64,000 nucleotides of DNA from Whalleya microplaca. Lineage: Eukaryota; Ascomycota; Sordariomycetes; Xylariales; Xylariaceae. Location of the stretch: the NCBI GenBank assembly GCA_022497155.1, contig MU385723.1:620001-684000 (forward strand). Reading direction: 5' to 3'. Both the position numbers and the translations under genes were made by a program. Below, in pieces: positions 60,180 to 64,000 of the stretch (position 1 is the stretch's first letter; each line of letters begins with the position of its first letter). The notes beneath the pieces were generated by a model. That model was not told the DNA's origin and made no database searches. It worked only from the letters and a program-made list of their open reading frames with translations.

Positions 60180-60982
60180 AATGGTATATTCCTATGCCTT
60201 TGGTAGTTGTGGCGATCATCTACCACACTTGGATATCGTAAGGATCATCCAGTATTGTTATGGCCATCGCCTCCATATCGTCGGTACCGAAAGTGACTAG
60301 ACTTTCATACAAGACGCAGCCTTTGAAGATCCCCCTTGGGAAGAGACAGATCCGTGCGGGGTGAATACAAGACGACGTTTGCCGTAAGATCAAGCGTCAA
60401 AAGAAACATATTGGCAATGGCTATTTGATAGCTTACGTGACTCATAAGCCGTTCATAGCGGACGTCGTCGCCCTTGTGTTTCATCTAAGCATATTTTACC
60501 ACGGCCTAATCTTGCGCGGTGATCCCACAGCACACGGCACCTGCTGAGGGAAGCTAATGGTATCTATCTTAGGTATTCATATGTAGGGAAGGTGGTCAAG
60601 GCCAATTCATTCAAAAATAAAGTTTGGCGGTGGTTTCAGGAATTCACATTAGCCAACGATCCCGCCGATACGGTACGCTAGTGCTGACGTCGAGAGAGAA
60701 GCTTCTCCCAGGAGCTTTTAGAAGTCTATCTTGACAGACATAATGCTAATCGATCAAACGATAGGCAAGGAACCCTTTCACTCCGTTGTGGCACTTATTA
60801 TATATATATACATTAGCCAATATAATTGTTTACATACCTTGTCCCAGTCACCAGCAGATCGGTTGCTAAACCTTCTGCCATCACCCCCCGATTGGGACGA
60901 GCACATCAACGTTGCCGGTTACGTATTTCGTGACGAACCAGATCATGACGCACCTACGGATCTTGACGTTCCTGATAGCTAG
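60180..60982 (+). pseudogene. Relic of a family-28 glycosyltransferase (Atg26/UGT-like)
   Basis: Two broken frames recall fungal GT28/UGT-type glycosyltransferases. The first (from 60202) reads GSCGDHLPHLDIV...GHRLHIV, matching the N-terminal GSRGDVQP...GHRVRIAT motif of the family. After a TAG at 60298 the same frame goes on as TFIQDAAFE. The second frame (about 60850-60979) reads LLPSPPDWDEHINVAGYVFRDEPD, matching the P-x-P-x-DW...V-x-GYxF linker that follows the N-terminal domain. The spacing (about 230 codons) fits the intact family. The frames differ by a shift, stops lie between them, and the C-terminal UDP-sugar domain (GFGS onward) is absent. I call it a decayed, truncated gene; family name by motif only. 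Confidence 0.5.
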
Positions 60983-63900
60983 CAATCAGTATATTTGAAA
61001 GAAATTCATATGCGAGTCTCGAATTAACCAATTGCCCCATTCGTCTAATCATAAGTTACCTCATCAGGCTTTTCAAATTCTGTCAGCTAGTGGAATGAGT
61101 CATACAACTTCGGAATCACACCGAAGATCTTATGTATACGGCAATCATTGGTCTGGGATTTATATATTTAAATTCATTGGACTCAAAAAATACTCATGGG
61201 AGATTTGTGAAGGCAATGCTAGAATATTGGCAGTAAGTTAGCCGTCACCCGAGATCCAGGGCTTCGAGCTTCTTTCAGGCGCCCCTATACCGAAATAATG
61301 CCCAACGATCAACTGCTCCTTGCTATTATACCTTCGGTAGATTTATGGCGGAGTCGGTACAAGAGCTACGAGCCTGAATTGTGCTCGGCCTACATCCATG
61401 TGTGTCGTAGTAGGTAACTACCCGTTCTGGGACAATCATGTGAGGCAAGCAGGCTAGGTGCAGAGCCACTGGCTTCCAAGCATACATATCACAACCGACA
61501 AACTGGCAGACAGGGTCAAATAGCATTGGATCATGCATATGCCGACACGGTAACCGGCATGGCAGCCAATGAGCACTACTAAAGGGCCAGGTCAGGTATT
61601 ATTCGGACAGGGAAGAGCAGGCCTTCAATGTTGACTGGAGAAAAAAATTCGATACCATGTACCTTTTAACACACCGGAGATCTAAAAAGCTGCAAATTGT
61701 AGGGGTATACTCCTCTCTATCCATGTACTCGTGCATGAAGACAAGAGGGGCGAATATTCGCTTGAATCTAGCAGACTCCCGAAGTTGCCTAACGTTGTTA
61801 TATCTAGTAATTAATTAGGGAGGTCTAAGAAAAGGTGGTGCTTAACCATCGTAGATACGTTCGATTATGCTTACCTAGTACATTTCACCCTTACAGTTGT
61901 ATTCCACGTATTGTACATCGGTTGACGTACATACTTAGTAGAATATAATCGAGTTCTGTATAATTGATGACGGCTATCTACTAGCATCGGTCATTCTATT
62001 CGATAGTACTGCCTTCAGGTTTCACAGCTTCATTGACTTCATTATCTGTAAAGTTGTCTTTCAGACTACAAGTAGATTTGACTAATAACCTATAGTTCTA
62101 CCCCTAACCTCAGGAGTACATTTGCTTATTTCAATCATCGTAGGGGAATACTTCTATTATAAAATACTTACCAGGTTACTCTTACCACTAATGGATACTT
62201 CCTTCTCTAGATCATGAAATATTCATGTTGGTGGCTTTGTCCGTTCTGACCGTAGAGGATGATGTTGATGGGCTTCCCAGGATGTAAGCAGCCGATGGTA
62301 GATACAACCTCGAAAGCCATCATAGCTCAGTATAGAAGGCTCATAAAATAAATGATTCGCGACTGTTTAACCGGTGCCTGCATAATATAAGCCTAGACTA
62401 TGCCGTCTGATGTACCTTCTCCTATAATCTAGGGCTCACACAAGAATGGAGATTATAATCCAAGTATCACTTAATGGTAAGCCTGAAGACCTGACTGGTC
62501 CCTTGTCGTGGGTTCGTGTCATTTTCAGCGGCTTGCTGCACCAATTACTGCTCATCGCTCGGTGATACAACGACTGGCTGGCCAGGGCGTGAGCCCAATG
62601 GTACAATCTTGCCTCGATGAAGCAAACCTTAAGCCACTATTATTATATCAGTCTTAACTTAAGTTACTATCCCCCACATACTGCACGCATCATTAGGGGT
62701 CGCCCTAAATTGTATGCCACCGTCACAGGGCGGAATTCCGTCACACCACATACGTCTTCACGCCCATATTTCCCGTCAAATGCAGCTATCCGGTATATCT
62801 GGTGTGAATATTCTCCGACGCATGCGTGATTGGACGCACCATCTAACGGGCACTGCGTGTACCGCAGCACAGCATCCGCGCCTTAGCCACGTCATCCAAT
62901 GTTTGGTCACGTCGAACCAAATGTATTTCTTCTTTAGGCCATGGAATGATGGATTGCGCGAGGCACTCGTCTCGTGGCAGGCTCTCCTCTATCGACCACT
63001 GTGGAACCTCCTGCCTTGAAGTGAGACAAGGACGTCAAGTTCCTTCATGCAAGGCGCGGCGGTTAGCTGCCTCCGTCATATGAGATACGAATGCATCAAT
63101 CGCCGGCATCACAGGAATGGCACATATTGTCCACCATGAAGACAACTCCGCAACATCCCAACAGCGCCCTCTATTGCCCTATAGAAGAACTTCAAACTCG
63201 AAATCGTGTGTCACTCTTCTGCATCGAGCCTCCACGGAGATTTTGTGGCACGTGTGTGGCTTGTTGCAGATGGCTGGCAGCTTGCTATTGGGATACAACC
63301 GTGTGATATGCTCCGAAGTCTAGCTCCTGCGTACAGAGATTCTTGGTCTGAATATCTGATTGGAGAAGATCAGATTATGACATTGTAGATTGGCTAGTGG
63401 CAGTGTCTTTTGCCCCTTTTTGAGGATTGACCAACTACTATGACTACTGTTAGTTACCATCTAATAAGTCTAATAAGCATTGGTTAGAGGTCCTTTATGG
63501 TAACTTGCATTGCTATAAACACCACTTGATATGTATCTACGCCCCATAATGTCTCTACAACAGACAGTAAGTCTGTACTGTCAACCCTGTATCTAATTGC
63601 TCGTGTGTGTGATTTTTGTCTCATGCCATTAGTATAACGCTAGCCTTGCTCGAGTCAGTACATAAAAAGCTCCTAGGCCAGGAGGGAGCTAGCAAACACA
63701 CATAAGTACGAGCTCATATCATGAGATCGATGCTCTCTAAATTAGCGTGAGGGAAAAATCAGACATCACGCAGAGGGAGTTGATATTCACATCATGTCTC
63801 GTCCCACAACACATTCGCCGGCACTGTATCGGCCTATGGCTATTCGGCGATTGGCGTGCAGGCGCCAAATAGATGCTAGACTTGTTCCCTTATAAGCTAA

Positions 63901-64000
63901 GTATGCTGAAATGGTTTACGTTACAATGTAGGAATAACGATATTGATATAATGAACCATATTGAGCTTCTCACGCTGCTATTATGAAATGATATCGGTAT
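60983..64000. other. AT-rich, gene-free right end
   Basis: No frame here shows conserved motifs. Those at 62617-62829, 62714-63019 and 63091-63306 overlap in different frames and look random. A GC-richer patch lies near 62.7-63.3 kb. Dense TpA and stop codons suggest old, mutated non-coding or repeat DNA. The window ends without a further gene. Confidence 0.55.

Noticed and set aside
62617..63388. Three or four overlapping small frames in a GC-richer patch
   Set aside because: They occupy different phases, have no recognisable motif and cannot be joined into one frame. A decayed gene is possible but unsupported.

Overview
This window is nuclear DNA of a filamentous ascomycete (Pezizomycotina, most likely a Sordariomycete). 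The genes are split by short introns, mostly 50-120 nt, with gtaagt-like donors, CTGAC/CTAAC-like branch points and [CT]AG acceptors. The protein set is typically fungal: ECM33-type GPI protein, Anp1 mannosyltransferase, ICE2, a pisatin-demethylase-type P450. Exons are GC-rich, while intergenic DNA is AT-rich and full of short TACCTA/TAGGTA words. I assembled 18 protein-coding genes and checked that every exon set keeps the reading frame. There are no rRNA genes, convincing tRNAs, CRISPR arrays or intact transposons.

Layout. 0-7 kb: peroxisomal acyl-CoA synthetase (-), SPF45/RBM17-like splicing factor (+), ECM33-like GPI protein (-). 7-12.2 kb: gene-poor. 12.2-23.2 kb: alkylbase DNA glycosylase (-), Anp1-family mannosyltransferase (+), QCR7 of complex III (-), mitochondrial NAD-type carrier (+). 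24-30 kb: P450 (-) and short-chain dehydrogenase (+), divergent. 30.6-34.6 kb: putative mitochondrial protein of unknown function (-), BTB protein (+). 35.8-43.5 kb: CorA-like membrane protein (-), ICE2-like ER protein (-), fungal protein with SAP repeats (-). 44-47.3 kb: a second SDR and a BBE-type FAD oxidase, both on the minus strand. 48.4-49.8 kb: CECR5-like HAD phosphatase (-). 51.9-55.1 kb: large ORP1-like protein (-). 55.1-64 kb: almost 9 kb without an intact gene, holding a broken family-28 glycosyltransferase relic near 60.2-61.0 kb.

How the genes fit together. Most are housekeeping genes: peroxisomal CoA activation, splicing, wall and Golgi glycosylation, respiration and mitochondrial NAD supply, DNA repair, ER shape. 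QCR7 and the NAD carrier are a divergent pair of mitochondrial genes with a CACGTG palindrome on the QCR7 side. The accessory part is two oxidoreductase pairs (P450+SDR and SDR+FAD oxidase) and the glycosyltransferase relic. No backbone synthase, transporter or regulator accompanies them, so a metabolite cluster is only a hypothesis. I found no clearly new multi-gene system. The best leads are the glycosyltransferase relic, the CorA-like protein without the GMN signature, the glycosylase with an odd C-terminus, and four uncharacterised conserved-looking proteins.
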